From Phytophthora sp. 'mugwort' (lineage: Eukaryota > Oomycota > Peronosporomycetes > Peronosporales > Peronosporaceae): a stretch of DNA of 35,779 bases. Below the pieces are notes generated by a model, which worked only from the letters and a program-made list of their open reading frames with translations, was not told the DNA's origin and made no database searches. This document shows, piece by piece, positions 1 to 9,102 of the stretch. The DNA lies in the NCBI GenBank assembly GCA_033558025.1, contig JAUCEF010000022.1, forward strand, positions 1 to 35,779, given 5' to 3'. Both the position numbers and the translations under genes were made by a program. The stretch's first letter is position 1; each line of letters starts with the position of its first letter.

Positions 1-61
1 ATAATAAATTTATTTTATAAATTGAAATATCTCCATTCAATTTATAAAATAAATTTATTAT
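1..61. repeat. Terminal 61-nt perfect hairpin at the window start
   Basis: Bases 1-26 are the exact reverse complement of 36-61, and the loop is the 9 nt at 27-35 (ATATCTCCA). Bases 1-35 are also an exact direct copy of 66-100, the last part of nad4L on the minus strand. Read on the minus strand, nad4L ends, a 4-nt CATT follows (65-62), then 26 nt of inverted copy (61-36), then 35 nt of direct copy (35-1). The sequence stops exactly where CATT would come next. This looks like the iterated end of a linear molecule. That it is a telomere is inference. Confidence 0.75.
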
Positions 62-360
62 AATGATAATAAATTTATTTTATAAATTGAAATATCTCCA
101 TATAATTTAAAGAAAATAATCATAATAGCTAATCCAATAGCTGATTCTGCTGCAGCTACTGTTAAAATTAATAAAGAAAAAACTTGTCCTATTATATCAT
201 CAATTAAAACTGCAAAATAAATAAAATTTAAATTAATTGATAATAATAATAATTCAATAGACATTAAAATAATAATAATATTCTGTCTATTTAAAATTAT
301 ACCAAATAATCCAAGACAGAATAAAAAAAAAGTAAAAATAAAATGATTTAAAATATTCAT
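58..360 (-). CDS. nad4L: NADH dehydrogenase subunit 4L (arm 1 copy)
   Basis: This 100-residue protein is a subunit of the proton-pumping membrane arm of complex I in the mitochondrial inner membrane. It has three hydrophobic helices, a conserved glutamate in the second one (MSIELLLLSINL) and the family-typical alanine-rich AAAESAIGLAI stretch, so identity is clear and the length is normal. The chosen ATG is 2 nt after the nad1 stop; an in-frame upstream TTG inside nad1 is unlikely to be used. Gene order nad11-nad1-nad4L keeps the bacterial nuoG-nuoH-nuoK order. The last Leu codon and the TAA stop (58-63) lie at the CATT fold point (62-65), partly in the returning arm of the hairpin, so the gene ends at the apparent chromosome tip. 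Confidence 0.95.
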   Translation of the reverse strand: MNILNHFIFTFFLFCLGLFGIILNRQNIIIILMSIELLLLSINLNFIYFAVLIDDIIGQVFSLLILTVAAAESAIGLAIMIIFFKLYGDISIYKINLLSL

Positions 361-362
361 AA

Positions 363-1343
363 TTAAATTAACCAATTAAAACTTATTAAAATACTTGCAG
401 TATATAAAAACCAGGATAATGAAAAAGGTAGAAATACTTTCCAACCTAAACGCATTAATTGGTCATAACGATATCGAGGTAAAATAGCTCGAGCAACTAC
501 AAATAAAACAACAAAAAAACAAATTTTAATACTAAACCAAAAAGATCCGGGTAAAAAATTAATACAATTTATACTAAAAGGGAAAGGTGCTAACCAACCA
601 CCTAAAAATAAAATCGTAGTTAAACTACTCATTAATAACATATTAGCATATTCACCTAAAAAAAATAATGCAAAACCCATTGCAGAATATTCTACATTAT
701 AACCTGAAACTAATTCAGCTTCAGCTTCAGGTAAATCAAAGGGATGTCGATTTGTTTCTGCTAAACAAGATATAAAAAAAATTATAAAAATAGGAAAAAG
801 AGGAAAACAATACCATACCGTTTTTTGTGCCCAAATAATAGAAATTAAATTTAAAGATTTTGCACAAACAATTACTGAAAGAATTGAAAACCCAATAGTT
901 AATTCATATGAAATCATTTGTGCTGTTGATCTTAAAGCCCCTAAAAACGAATATTTAGAATTACTTGACCAACCACCTATAATAACACCGTATACACCTA
1001 AAGATGAAATTGCTATTAAATATAAAATACCAATATTTAATTCAGTAAAAAACATACCAAAACCTAAAGGTATTATTGTCCAACTTAATAGACTTAAAAA
1101 AAAAGCTAAAATAGGTGCAAATATAAATAAAATTACATCAGCATTACTTGGTAAAATTGTTTCTTTTACGAATAATTTAAGACCATCAGCTAATGGTTGT
1201 AATAATCCAAAAGTACCTACAACATTAGGTCCTCTTCTTCTTTGAATAGAAGCTAATATTTTACGTTCAACTAAAGTAAAATAAGCCACAGCAATTAATA
1301 AAGGTAATATGAAAATTAAAAATTTTAAAATTGTGTATATCAT
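363..1343 (-). CDS. nad1: NADH dehydrogenase subunit 1 (arm 1 copy)
   Basis: This 326-residue subunit helps form the quinone chamber and the first part of the proton path of complex [17 protein letters not shown] at residues 25-40, the loop [20 protein letters not shown] and the following [20 protein letters not shown] are hallmark quinone-site motifs. The length is typical. The start ATG overlaps the nad11 stop TGA by four bases (ATGA), which suggests coupled expression from one transcript. nad4L follows after 2 nt. Confidence 0.97.
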   Translation of the reverse strand: MIYTILKFLIFILPLLIAVAYFTLVERKILASIQRRRGPNVVGTFGLLQPLADGLKLFVKETILPSNADVILFIFAPILAFFLSLLSWTIIPLGFGMFFTELNIGILYLIAISSLGVYGVIIGGWSSNSKYSFLGALRSTAQMISYELTIGFSILSVIVCAKSLNLISIIWAQKTVWYCFPLFPIFIIFFISCLAETNRHPFDLPEAEAELVSGYNVEYSAMGFALFFLGEYANMLLMSSLTTILFLGGWLAPFPFSINCINFLPGSFWFSIKICFFVVLFVVARAILPRYRYDQLMRLGWKVFLPFSLSWFLYTASILISFNWLI

Positions 1344-2911
1344 AATAATTTTGATTGATTTTTGAAAATTTTATTAGAATTAATCAATATTTTTGAATAT
1401 TGTTCTAATATATTTGTATAATAATTATTTTTAATTAATGAATCTAAAAAATTAATATTAATTTTTAAAAATTTTTTATTAAAACTAAAATTATAAATAA
1501 TTTTTATTTTTTTTTTTAATAAATAAGGTAAAATATCTTTAATTTTTAAAAAAGCTTCTGATTTAGATTGATTTTTATTTAATAAAAATTTATAAAGATT
1601 TCTATAAATTATAGAATCTTTACGTTGTTCTATATTTACATTTAAAATTTGTTCATTTTTTTGAATAAAACCTTCTAAATTAATATACATTCCATTTTTT
1701 TCTAAAAAAGTTAATCCAGGTAAAATTAGATTTGAATTTTGAGCATCTTTAGTAAAATGATGTCCTTGATAAATAACAAAACTATTTTTAGTTATTTTTA
1801 ATTTATTTTGTAAATTTGTATTAAATAAATAATATAATTTTGAATTATTTAACATATTTAATGATTTTGGAAAAGTAATTTCAAAAAAATTAATTAAAGA
1901 AGTTTGAAAATTAAAGAAATTAATATTATGGTTAATAAATGATAAATTTTTTAATTTTGATAATAAAAAAAAACCATTTTTTTGATTTAAAATATTACTA
2001 CCTATAATAATTAAAGGTTTTTTTGCTTTTTTTAATTGTTTACAAAATACATGTTTTCCTAAAATAATATTTATTAAAGTTTTAAAAGTTAATCCTAAAT
2101 GTTTTACTGGATAAGTAAAATTAATTTTATTACCGATATATGCTATTTTAAAATTTCCTTTTTTTAAACGATTAATTAAATGAATATTTAAAATAGAACC
2201 TTCTTGACGAATATCACTACCAATTATTAAACAAACATCAGATTCTTCAATAGATTTTAAAGTATTATTAAATAAAAAATTTGAAGCTAAATCAGAATTT
2301 ATCTTAATTTGTCGATTTTTTAAAAATTGTTCATAATTTACATTTGAAATTCCTAATTTATTTAAATTTTTTTTTAATAAAAAAAGAGATTCTAAATCAG
2401 TTAAATCACCAATAATACTTTTAGCATTAAAACTATCTGTAATTATCAATTTTTTATTAATAATATTTAGAGCATCTAACCAAGAAATCCTATGAAAATT
2501 GTTTTGATTATCTTTTAATAATGGATATTTTAATCGTTGATATTTTAAACTATCAAAAAAATATCTTGTTTTATCTGATATCCATTCTTTATTAATATTA
2601 AAATTAGTTTTAGGTAAAATACGTATAATTTCATTATTAAAAATATCAATTTTAATATTTGAACCAATACTATCTAAAATAGCAATACCCTCTTTTTTTT
2701 TTAATTCCCAAGAACGTGCTTTAAAAGTATAGGGTTTAGAAGTTAATGCACCAACAGGACATAAATCTACTAAATTACCAGAAAATTCGGATTTAAAAAT
2801 ATTTGAAGAATAAAAATTAATTTCAGTTTTATTACCACGACCTGTTGTACCTAAACCGTCAATTCCACAAATTTCATTAGCAAAACGTACACAACGTGTA
2901 CAATGAATACA
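1340..2911 (-). pseudogene. nad11: 5'-truncated nad11 fragment fused downstream of cob (arm 1)
   Basis: This is the 3' 523 codons of the complex I 75-kDa subunit, identical to residues 146-668 of the intact copy at 32572-34578. Identity stops abruptly at 2911, at the codon for Cys146. Upstream sequence is the tail of cob instead of nad11. Lost are the [2Fe-2S] ligands C34/C45/C48/C62 and the N5 cluster ligands H94/C98/C101/C107; the N4 ligands C146/C149/C152/C196 are kept. The frame runs open a few codons further upstream to a stop but has no ATG there; the first plausible start is a TTG far inside. It is probably a non-functional remnant carried in a terminal or shared repeat. Confidence 0.88.
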
Positions 2912-2918
2912 ATTTAAA

Positions 2919-4094
2919 TTATTTATTTTTATTTATTAAAGATTTTTTATTAATATTATAACGTACTAAATAAGTTTCTAATTTACCTAAAAATGGTATA
3001 ATTATTATAAAAAAAAAAAAATAATAAATCATACTTATAATACCAATTTCAGTATAAGGATATTCAACTGGACATTGTCCAACCCAACCTAATAATAAAA
3101 AAGCTATAACTAATAACCAATAACAAATTTTAAATATAGGTCTAAAAGCTGTACTTCTAATTTCAGATGAATTTGTAAAAGGTATTGTTAATAAAATAAG
3201 TAATGAACCAAACATAGCTATAACACCGCCAATTTTATTAGGAATAGATCTTAAAATTGCATAAAACGGTAAAAAATACCATTCTGGTACGATATGTAAA
3301 GGTGTTTTCATTGGATTTGCTTCAATATAATTATCGGGATGACCTAATGTATTAGGATAAAAAAAAATAAAAATAAAGAAAATCAAAAATAAGATCATTA
3401 ATCCAAATAAATCTTTAGTATAAAAATATGGATAAAAAGGTATATTTTCATTTTTTAATGTAATACCTAAAGGATTATTTGAACCAACTTCATGTAATAA
3501 AATTAAATGTATCAATACGGCACCCACAATTATAAAAGGTAATGTAAAATGTAAACTAAAAAAACGATTTAATGTTGGATTATCAACAGCAAATCCGCCC
3601 CAAAGCCAATCAACAATATCTTTTCCTATTAAGGGTATTGCAGAAAATAAATTAGTAATAACAGTTGCACCCCAAAAACTCATTTGTCCCCAAGGTAAAA
3701 CATAACCCATAAAAGCTGTAGCCATCATTAAAATAAAAATAATTACACCAGAAGACCATATAGCTTCTCTTGGTGTGATATAAGAACCATAATATAAACC
3801 ACGAAAAATATGAATATATACAACAATAAAAAAAAAAGATGCTCCATTTGCATGTGTATATCTAATTAACCAACCATTATTTACATCTCTCATAATATGT
3901 TCAACACTATTAAAAGCTAAATCAATATGTGGAGTATAATGCATTGCTAAAAAAATACCTGTTAAAATTTGTATTACTAACATAATACCAGCTAACGAAC
4001 CGAATCCAAAAAAATAATTTAAATTAATAGGTGTAGGATAATCTATTAAATGATTATTAAGAATCGCAAATAATGATTTTTTATTCCATCTCAT
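2919..4094 (-). CDS. cob: Apocytochrome b (arm 1 copy)
   Basis: This 391-residue core subunit of complex III oxidises ubiquinol at the Qo site and reduces quinone at Qi. Heme ligands are visible as two His pairs with the usual 14-residue spacing, H81/H95 and H182/H196, and the Qo motif PEWY is at 270-273. The chosen ATG gives MRWNKKSLF, matching the family N-terminus; an in-frame TTG ten codons upstream is ignored. Length is slightly above the usual 380 because of a lysine/asparagine-rich tail. Seven bases after its stop the sequence becomes truncated nad11, so its original downstream neighbour is unknown. Confidence 0.97.
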   Translation of the reverse strand: MRWNKKSLFAILNNHLIDYPTPINLNYFFGFGSLAGIMLVIQILTGIFLAMHYTPHIDLAFNSVEHIMRDVNNGWLIRYTHANGASFFFIVVYIHIFRGLYYGSYITPREAIWSSGVIIFILMMATAFMGYVLPWGQMSFWGATVITNLFSAIPLIGKDIVDWLWGGFAVDNPTLNRFFSLHFTLPFIIVGAVLIHLILLHEVGSNNPLGITLKNENIPFYPYFYTKDLFGLMILFLIFFIFIFFYPNTLGHPDNYIEANPMKTPLHIVPEWYFLPFYAILRSIPNKIGGVIAMFGSLLILLTIPFTNSSEIRSTAFRPIFKICYWLLVIAFLLLGWVGQCPVEYPYTEIGIISMIYYFFFFIIIIPFLGKLETYLVRYNINKKSLINKNK

Positions 4095-4141
4095 AATATG
4101 AAATGAAAAATTACCTAAAAGCAAAAATAATTAATAAAATA

Positions 4142-4708
4142 TTACATATTTATTTTATTATTCCAAGGATTATTAAATTCAAATAATCGGTATTGTTGTG
4201 ATAAATTAATGGGTTCATAAACAACACGTTTTTTTAATTCATTATAAAAAATTTCTAAAAAACCACTTAAAGGGAAATCTTTACGTAAAGGATGTCCTTC
4301 AAAACCATAATCTGTTAAAATCCGTCTTAAATCGGGATGGTATAAAAAAAAAATACCAAACATATCCCAAACTTCTCTTTCACACCAATTGGCTGATTGA
4401 TATATTTTTATAATTGAATCTACCGGTTGTAATTCATTAATTATTATTTTAATTTTTAAACGACTATTAAAACGAATACTTAATAAATTATAAATTATTT
4501 CAAAACGTTTTTTTTTATTAATATAATCTATAACACAAATTTCTGATAATACTTTAAATTGAGTATTTGTATGATTTTTTAAAAAAAATAAAATAGGAAT
4601 TAAATTTTTTGTAGAAATATTTATACATAATTCATTTTTATATAAAGTATAATTTATTATTGGTAAAATCTGTAATAAATATTGACTAAATTTTTTTAAT
4701 ACTTTCAT
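4142..4708 (-). CDS. nad9: NADH dehydrogenase subunit 9 (arm 1 copy)
   Basis: This 188-residue 30-kDa subunit (NuoC type) sits in the peripheral quinone-module of complex I, next to Nad7. The family signature is complete at residues 109-147: CEREVWDMFG, then HPDLRRILTDYGFEGHPLRKDFP. The N-terminal part is lysine-rich and diverged, as is common in AT-rich mitochondrial genomes. It is encoded between atp9 and cob on the same strand, with 47 nt before the cob ATG. Confidence 0.96.
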   Translation of the reverse strand: MKVLKKFSQYLLQILPIINYTLYKNELCINISTKNLIPILFFLKNHTNTQFKVLSEICVIDYINKKKRFEIIYNLLSIRFNSRLKIKIIINELQPVDSIIKIYQSANWCEREVWDMFGIFFLYHPDLRRILTDYGFEGHPLRKDFPLSGFLEIFYNELKKRVVYEPINLSQQYRLFEFNNPWNNKINM

Positions 4709-4719
4709 AAATAAAAAAT

Positions 4720-4751
4720 AATTATAAATATTTATAATTATAAATATTTAT
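4720..4751. repeat. Two tandem 16-bp units in the atp9-nad9 spacer (arm 1)
   Basis: Two head-to-tail copies of a 16-bp AT-only unit (AATTATAAATATTTAT on this strand) stand just before the nad9 start. Each contains the palindromic core ATAAATATTTAT, so the tract can also fold. A role is not evident. Confidence 0.6.
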
Positions 4752-4820
4752 ATATTAAAAAAATAAATAATTTTTTTTCTAAAATAAATACTATAACCAG
4801 TATTAGTATATATATAACAT

Positions 4821-4854
4821 AAAATACGATAAAAATTAATTTTTATCATATTTT
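4821..4854. other. 34-bp near-perfect palindrome downstream of atp9 (arm 1)
   Basis: The outer arms AAAATACG and CATATTTT pair with one wobble, and the inner 20 bp (GATAAAAATTAATTTTTATC) is a perfect palindrome. It lies just 3' of the atp9 stop on the atp9 strand. The position suggests a transcript-end stabiliser or processing signal, but it has no U-tract or other terminator feature. Role inferred. Confidence 0.5.
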
Positions 4855-4871
4855 TCAGGATTTAATTTTAA

Positions 4872-5337
<466 letters not shown>

Positions 5338-5691
5338 TTACCATTCTAAAGCATCACTACACCAAATATAAATAAAACCTATAACTAATTCAACTAAAAA
5401 TTCAATCATAGTCCAAAATCCCCATGAAAAATTTGAACTTAAAGTTAAAACCCAAGGAAAAATAAAAACAGCTTCTAAATCAAAAATAATAAAAAGGATA
5501 GCTACTAAATAAAATTTTACATCAAAAATTTTTCTAGCATCATCATAAGGATTAAATCCACATTCATAGGCTGTTAACTTTTCTAAATCATCTTTTTGTT
5601 TAATTAAACTAAAAGATAAAATGAAAATTAAAATTGATAAAAATAAACTTAATATTAAGAATATAAAAATATTTGAATAATTTAATAACAT
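5338..5691 (-). CDS. nad3: NADH dehydrogenase subunit 3 (arm 1 copy)
   Basis: This 117-residue subunit has three membrane helices and the long loop that senses the active/deactive state of complex I. The conserved block at residues 41-80 is clear: AYECGFNPYDDARKIFDVKF followed by YLVAILFIIFDLEAVFIFPW, with the loop cysteine at C44. The start is the ATG giving MLLNYSNIF, 34 nt after trnD; a longer in-frame reading starts inside the tRNA and is rejected. Confidence 0.96.
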   Translation of the reverse strand: MLLNYSNIFIFLILSLFLSILIFILSFSLIKQKDDLEKLTAYECGFNPYDDARKIFDVKFYLVAILFIIFDLEAVFIFPWVLTLSSNFSWGFWTMIEFLVELVIGFIYIWCSDALEW

Positions 5692-5725
5692 ATTTATAAA
5701 TTTTTTTAAATATAATAAATTTAAA

Positions 5726-5799
5726 CGGAAAAAACGGGACTTGAACCCGCGACTTATAGCGTGACAAGCTACCACTCTAACCAACTGAGCTATTTTTCC
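5726..5799 (-). tRNA. trnD(GTC): tRNA-Asp (GTC), arm 1
   Basis: A 74-nt cloverleaf with a perfect 7-bp acceptor stem (GGAAAAA with TTTTTCC), anticodon loop TTGTCAC and T-arm GCGGG-TTCAAGT-CCCGT; discriminator G as usual for tRNA-Asp. It lies between atp6 and nad3 and probably marks a cleavage point. Confidence 0.95.
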
Positions 5800-5835
5800 A
5801 ATATAAAATATTATATCTTATTTTTGTATATTTTA

Positions 5836-6555
5836 TTAATGTAAATTTAAAGCATCATTTATATACATACACGTTAAAATCGTAAACACATATGCCTGAA
5901 TTAAAGCTACAGCAATTTCTAAACCAACCAATAATACAATAATTATTAATGGAATAAAATGTGCCATAAAAATAAAACTATTTACATTTAACATAGCCCA
6001 AGCAAAACCTGCAATTACTTTTAATAAAGTATGTCCAGCCATCATATTTGCAAATAATCGTACAGGTAAACTAATTACACGAAAAATGTATGAAACTAAT
6101 TCAATAGGTACTAAGATGGGAACTAATGCTATACTTGCACCACTAGGTAATAATAAATTTAAAAAATTAAATTTATGTTTTTTAATTCCAATTAAATTAA
6201 AACCTAAATAAATTGTTAATGCTAAAGTAAACGTAATAATTAAATGACTTGTTATAGTAAAACTGTATGGAATCATTCCTATTAAATTACATAATAAAAT
6301 AAAAAAAAAAACAACAAAAATTAATGAAACAAAATATTTACCAGCTTTTCCTATACTAGAATAAGTTAATTCAATTGTAATATTAAAAATCATTTCAAAA
6401 ATTTGTTGAAAACGTGTTGGAATAAATTTAGTTTTTATACATGTAAATATATATAAATAAACTAAACCTATTACTAAAATTAAAGAAGCATTAGTAAATA
6501 CAAAAGGTATTTGAAAAATAGGTAAAATTTCAAATTGTTCTAAAGGACTAACCAT
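5836..6555 (-). CDS. atp6: ATP synthase subunit a (arm 1 copy)
   Basis: This 239-residue Fo channel subunit carries protons to the c-ring. The essential arginine is R166 in SLPVRLFANMMAGH, and the last helix has the usual LEIAVALIQAYVFTIL. Five or so hydrophobic segments are visible. Length is normal for stramenopile-like Atp6, starting MVSPLEQF. It sits 24 nt downstream of cox3 on the same strand and 36 nt before trnD. Confidence 0.97.
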   Translation of the reverse strand: MVSPLEQFEILPIFQIPFVFTNASLILVIGLVYLYIFTCIKTKFIPTRFQQIFEMIFNITIELTYSSIGKAGKYFVSLIFVVFFFILLCNLIGMIPYSFTITSHLIITFTLALTIYLGFNLIGIKKHKFNFLNLLLPSGASIALVPILVPIELVSYIFRVISLPVRLFANMMAGHTLLKVIAGFAWAMLNVNSFIFMAHFIPLIIIVLLVGLEIAVALIQAYVFTILTCMYINDALNLH

Positions 6556-6579
6556 AAAAATTATTAATTTTTTAATAAA

Positions 6580-7494
6580 TTAATTACCTCCCCACCAGTA
6601 AACTGCTACAAATAAAAATAACCAAACAACATCTACAAAATGCCAATACCAAGCTGCAGCTTCAAAACCGAAATGATGTTGTTTTGTAAAATGATGATTA
6701 ATTAATCTAATAGTACTTACTATAATAAAAATAGTACCTACAATAACGTGAATACCATGAAAACCTGTTAATAAAAAAAAAGTTGTACCATAAATACTAT
6801 CAGAAATTGAAAAAGTACTTTCAATATATTCATAGGCTTGAATTAAAGTAAAAAAAAAAGCTAATAAAATTGTAATAATTAAACTTAAAATAGCATTTTT
6901 TCTATCACCAAAAACTATTGAATGGTGTGCCCAAGTAATAGTTGCCCCAGATGATAATAATATTACAGTATTTAATAAAGGAATACCCCAAGCATTAACA
7001 GTTTCAATACCTAATGGTGGCCATAAAGATCCAATTTCAGGTGTTGGTGCTAAAGCTGAATGAAAAAAAGCCCAAAAAAAACTAACAAAAAATAGTAATT
7101 CACTAAAAATAAATAAAAGCATACCATTTCTTAAACCTAATTGTACTTGTTTAGTATGTTGACCTTCATATACAGCTTCTCTAACTATATCACGAAACCA
7201 AGTATACATTGTTAAAATAATCATTAAAAATCCTGTTAAAATTAAGAAATTACTGCCAATATAACCATGAAAATACATAGCACCACCAAAAGTTAAAAAA
7301 AAAAGTCCAAAAGAAATTATAAAAGGCCAAGGACTTGGATCTACTAAATGATAAGGATGTTTTTGTGTATTTTGTATATTATTACTAATTTCTTTTAAAA
7401 TTTTTAAATCATTTTGAAATTTATCGATATTAGAATCATTTGTTGTAGTTTCTATTTGTAAATTTTTTTTATTAATATAATAATAATTTTTCAT
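6580..7494 (-). CDS. cox3: Cytochrome c oxidase subunit 3 with N-terminal extension (arm 1 copy)
   Basis: This 304-residue core subunit of complex IV has seven membrane helices. HPYHLVDPSPWP begins at residue 46, FFWAFFHSALAPTPEIG is mid-protein, and FEAAAWYWHFVDVVWLFLF is near the end. In most homologues the HPYH-like motif is within the first dozen residues, so there is an added hydrophilic, Asn/Lys-rich leader of about 40 residues. No other ATG lies between residue 1 and the conserved part, so the leader is either real or translation starts at a non-ATG codon. Confidence 0.96.
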   Translation of the reverse strand: MKNYYYINKKNLQIETTTNDSNIDKFQNDLKILKEISNNIQNTQKHPYHLVDPSPWPFIISFGLFFLTFGGAMYFHGYIGSNFLILTGFLMIILTMYTWFRDIVREAVYEGQHTKQVQLGLRNGMLLFIFSELLFFVSFFWAFFHSALAPTPEIGSLWPPLGIETVNAWGIPLLNTVILLSSGATITWAHHSIVFGDRKNAILSLIITILLAFFFTLIQAYEYIESTFSISDSIYGTTFFLLTGFHGIHVIVGTIFIIVSTIRLINHHFTKQHHFGFEAAAWYWHFVDVVWLFLFVAVYWWGGN

Positions 7495-7554
7495 AAGAAT
7501 TTTATAATTTGTAATAATTAATTATTTAATGATAAATAATGTATTTTAAAAAAA

Positions 7555-7986
7555 TTAATCAAAAATAAGATTAAATTTTAATTTTTTTATATTTTTATAA
7601 TATTGTTTTTTTGTATTGATTGTTTTACTTTTATTTTTTGAAGTTTGAATAATTTCGTTTGTTATGTTTTTTAAATTTGCATTTAAAAGTAACCACGATA
7701 TCGATTTTTTAATTTGTTTATCTTCATTTAAAAGCATTAAAAAATATCTATCTTTTTTTTTTTTTTTTTTATTTCGTTTTTTATTTGGAATACTTATTGC
7801 TTTTAATTTCGGTAATAAATTTTCAATTGATTTAAATAAAATAAAATTCGGTTTTTGTTTTGTAATTTTTTTTAAAGTAATTAAAATATTTATAAATATG
7901 TTTTCAGAACAAGTTTTTTTTCCTTTTTTTAATAACATATTTATAAATAATTTTTTTATTTTATACTCTTCGTATTTTAGTTCCAT
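7555..7986 (-). CDS. rps7: Ribosomal protein S7 (arm 1 copy)
   Basis: This 143-residue lysine-rich protein binds the 3' domain of small-subunit r[25 protein letters not shown] at residues 14-35 matches the S7 helix that in bacteria reads FINxxMxxGKK..AExIxYxAL, and the C-terminal third (SWLLLNAN...) fits too; the middle carries a poly-lysine insertion. The first ATG lies inside rps12, a 26-nt overlap. ATG codon 17 is an alternative start but would cut into the conserved helix. The rps12-rps7 pair is the ancestral str-operon order. Confidence 0.85.
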   Translation of the reverse strand: MELKYEEYKIKKLFINMLLKKGKKTCSENIFINILITLKKITKQKPNFILFKSIENLLPKLKAISIPNKKRNKKKKKKDRYFLMLLNEDKQIKKSISWLLLNANLKNITNEIIQTSKNKSKTINTKKQYYKNIKKLKFNLIFD

Positions 7987-8341
7987 ATTTTGATCTTGAT
8001 GTTTTTCGAGAATAAATCCCTAATAAATCATATTTACCACGAATTACATGATATTTTACTCCAGGTAAATCTTTTACACGACCTCCTCTAACTAATACTA
8101 TTGAATGTTCTTGTAAAGTATGACCAATACCTGGAATATAAGTAATTATTGTATACCTACTAGATAGGTGTACTTTTGCTACTTTACGCATAGCAGAATT
8201 TGGTTTTTTAGGTGTTGTATTATAAACTTTTAAACAAATACCTTTACGTTGAGGACATTGTTTTAAAGCTGGACTTTTATTTCTTTTTTTTTTTTCTAAA
8301 CGTTTTTGTTTTTTTAAAAATAATTGATTAATTGTTGACAT
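7961..8341 (-). CDS. rps12: Ribosomal protein S12 (arm 1 copy)
   Basis: This 126-residue decoding-centre protein of the small subunit contains [20 protein letters not shown] followed by [11 protein letters not shown] and, later, the decoding loop region [20 protein letters not shown], all near-universal. The start [11 protein letters not shown] is chosen because it follows trnV by 17 nt; the frame is open further upstream but only by running into the tRNA. Its 3' end overlaps rps7. Confidence 0.97.
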   Translation of the reverse strand: MSTINQLFLKKQKRLEKKKRNKSPALKQCPQRKGICLKVYNTTPKKPNSAMRKVAKVHLSSRYTIITYIPGIGHTLQEHSIVLVRGGRVKDLPGVKYHVIRGKYDLLGIYSRKTSRSKYGTKIRRV

Positions 8342-8358
8342 ATTATTTGTTATTTTAT

Positions 8359-8431
8359 TGAATAATAACGGACTCGAACCGCTAACATTTTCGGTGTAAA
8401 CGAAATACTCTACCAATTGAGTTAATTATTC
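8359..8431 (-). tRNA. trnV(TAC): tRNA-Val (TAC), arm 1
   Basis: A 73-nt cloverleaf with acceptor GAATAAT/ATTATTC, anticodon stem TTTCG/CGAAA and loop TTTACAC. The T-stem has one G.T pair. It is the last of four tandem tRNAs before rps12, 2 nt from trnI. Confidence 0.93.
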
Positions 8432-8433
8432 AT

Positions 8434-8507
8434 TGGGCCTAAGTAGATTTGAACTACTGACTTTACACTTATCAGGCGTATACTCTAACCAACTGAGTTA
8501 TAGGCCC
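8434..8507 (-). tRNA. trnI(GAT): tRNA-Ile (GAT), arm 1
   Basis: A 74-nt cloverleaf with a perfect GGGCCTA/TAGGCCC acceptor stem, a canonical D-arm (CTCAGTTGGTTAGAG) and anticodon GAT. It is separated from both neighbouring tRNAs by 2 nt. Confidence 0.96.
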
Positions 8508-8509
8508 TT

Positions 8510-8581
8510 TTGAAGTAAAAGGATTCGAACCTTTGATTTTCCGTACCAAAAACGGAGGCCTTACCACTTGGCTATACTTCA
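8510..8581 (-). tRNA. trnQ(TTG): tRNA-Gln (TTG), arm 1
   Basis: A 72-nt cloverleaf with acceptor TGAAGTA/TACTTCA, anticodon stem TCCGT/ACGGA and loop TTTTGGT giving TTG. The T-arm is AAAGG-TTCGAAT-CCTTT. Confidence 0.94.
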
Positions 8582-8595
8582 AAATAAATAAAATA

Positions 8596-8669
8596 TATGC
8601 TTAGAAAGATTTGAACTTTCATTTTATAGATCCGCAATCTAACGCTTTATCCATTTAAGCTATAAGCAT
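8596..8669 (-). tRNA. trnR(GCG): tRNA-Arg (GCG), arm 1
   Basis: A 74-nt cloverleaf with acceptor ATGCTTA/TAAGCAT, D-stem GCTT/AAGC, anticodon loop TTGCGGA and T-arm GAAAG-TTCAAAT-CTTTC. The outermost pair of the anticodon stem is a T.T mismatch. Confidence 0.9.
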
Positions 8670-8679
8670 AAGTTTAATT

Positions 8680-9006
8680 TTAATTTTTTTTTATAATTTT
8701 AATATTTATTAATGAATTTTTAGATAAAAATTTTTTAATTAAAACTAAAAAATTTAATAAATAAAAAATATTTTTAAATTTTATATTAATTTTAGAAGTA
8801 TAATTTTTATGAATAAAATGTTCACGTGATTTTTTATTTACATGGGGAGATCTTAATAATGTAAAAATTTTTTTTTTTTGTTTTGTTTGAAATACACCGG
8901 GTATTTGAATATTTTTGAATTTATTAATTTTTTTTAATTTTAATAAATTTTGTTTGAGTTGATTTATTTTTTGAAATGATTTAAAAGTTATTCTTAAAAG
9001 ATACAT
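8680..9006 (-). CDS. rps10: Ribosomal protein S10 (arm 1 copy)
   Basis: This 108-residue small-subunit protein has the diagnostic IPGVFQTKQKKKIFTLLRSP followed by HVNKKSREHF, corresponding to the S10 loop (LPTKR..YTVLRSPHVNKKSREQF). The N-terminal YLLRITFKSF matches the first beta strand. Ends are Lys/Asn-rich. It is encoded between trnF and trnR on the same strand. Confidence 0.93.
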   Translation of the reverse strand: MYLLRITFKSFQKINQLKQNLLKLKKINKFKNIQIPGVFQTKQKKKIFTLLRSPHVNKKSREHFIHKNYTSKINIKFKNIFYLLNFLVLIKKFLSKNSLINIKIIKKN

Positions 9007-9022
9007 ATTTTAATAATAAAAT

Positions 9023-9096
9023 TGTCTGGAGGTGGATTTGAACCACCGACACAAAGATTTTCAGTCTTTTACTCTAACCAACTGAGCTATCCAAAC
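9023..9096 (-). tRNA. trnF(GAA): tRNA-Phe (GAA), arm 1
   Basis: A 74-nt cloverleaf with acceptor GTTTGGA/TCCAGAC (one T.G pair), anticodon loop CTGAAAA-type with GAA, and T-arm GGTGG-TTCAAAT-CCACC. It lies 6 nt after the nad2 stop. Confidence 0.95.
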
Positions 9097-9102
9097 TAAA
9101 TA

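Noticed and set aside
1340..2449. 369-codon reading of nad11 beginning with a TTG
   Set aside because: The start is arbitrary; it is the 3' part of nad11, open to Cys146 and continuous with the intact gene at 32572-34578.
7664..7993. 109-codon plus-strand reading frame
   Set aside because: It is antisense to rps7 (mirrored at 23299-23628). Its Phe/Ile-rich composition is the complement of the rps7 lysine runs, and rps7 is a recognised gene.
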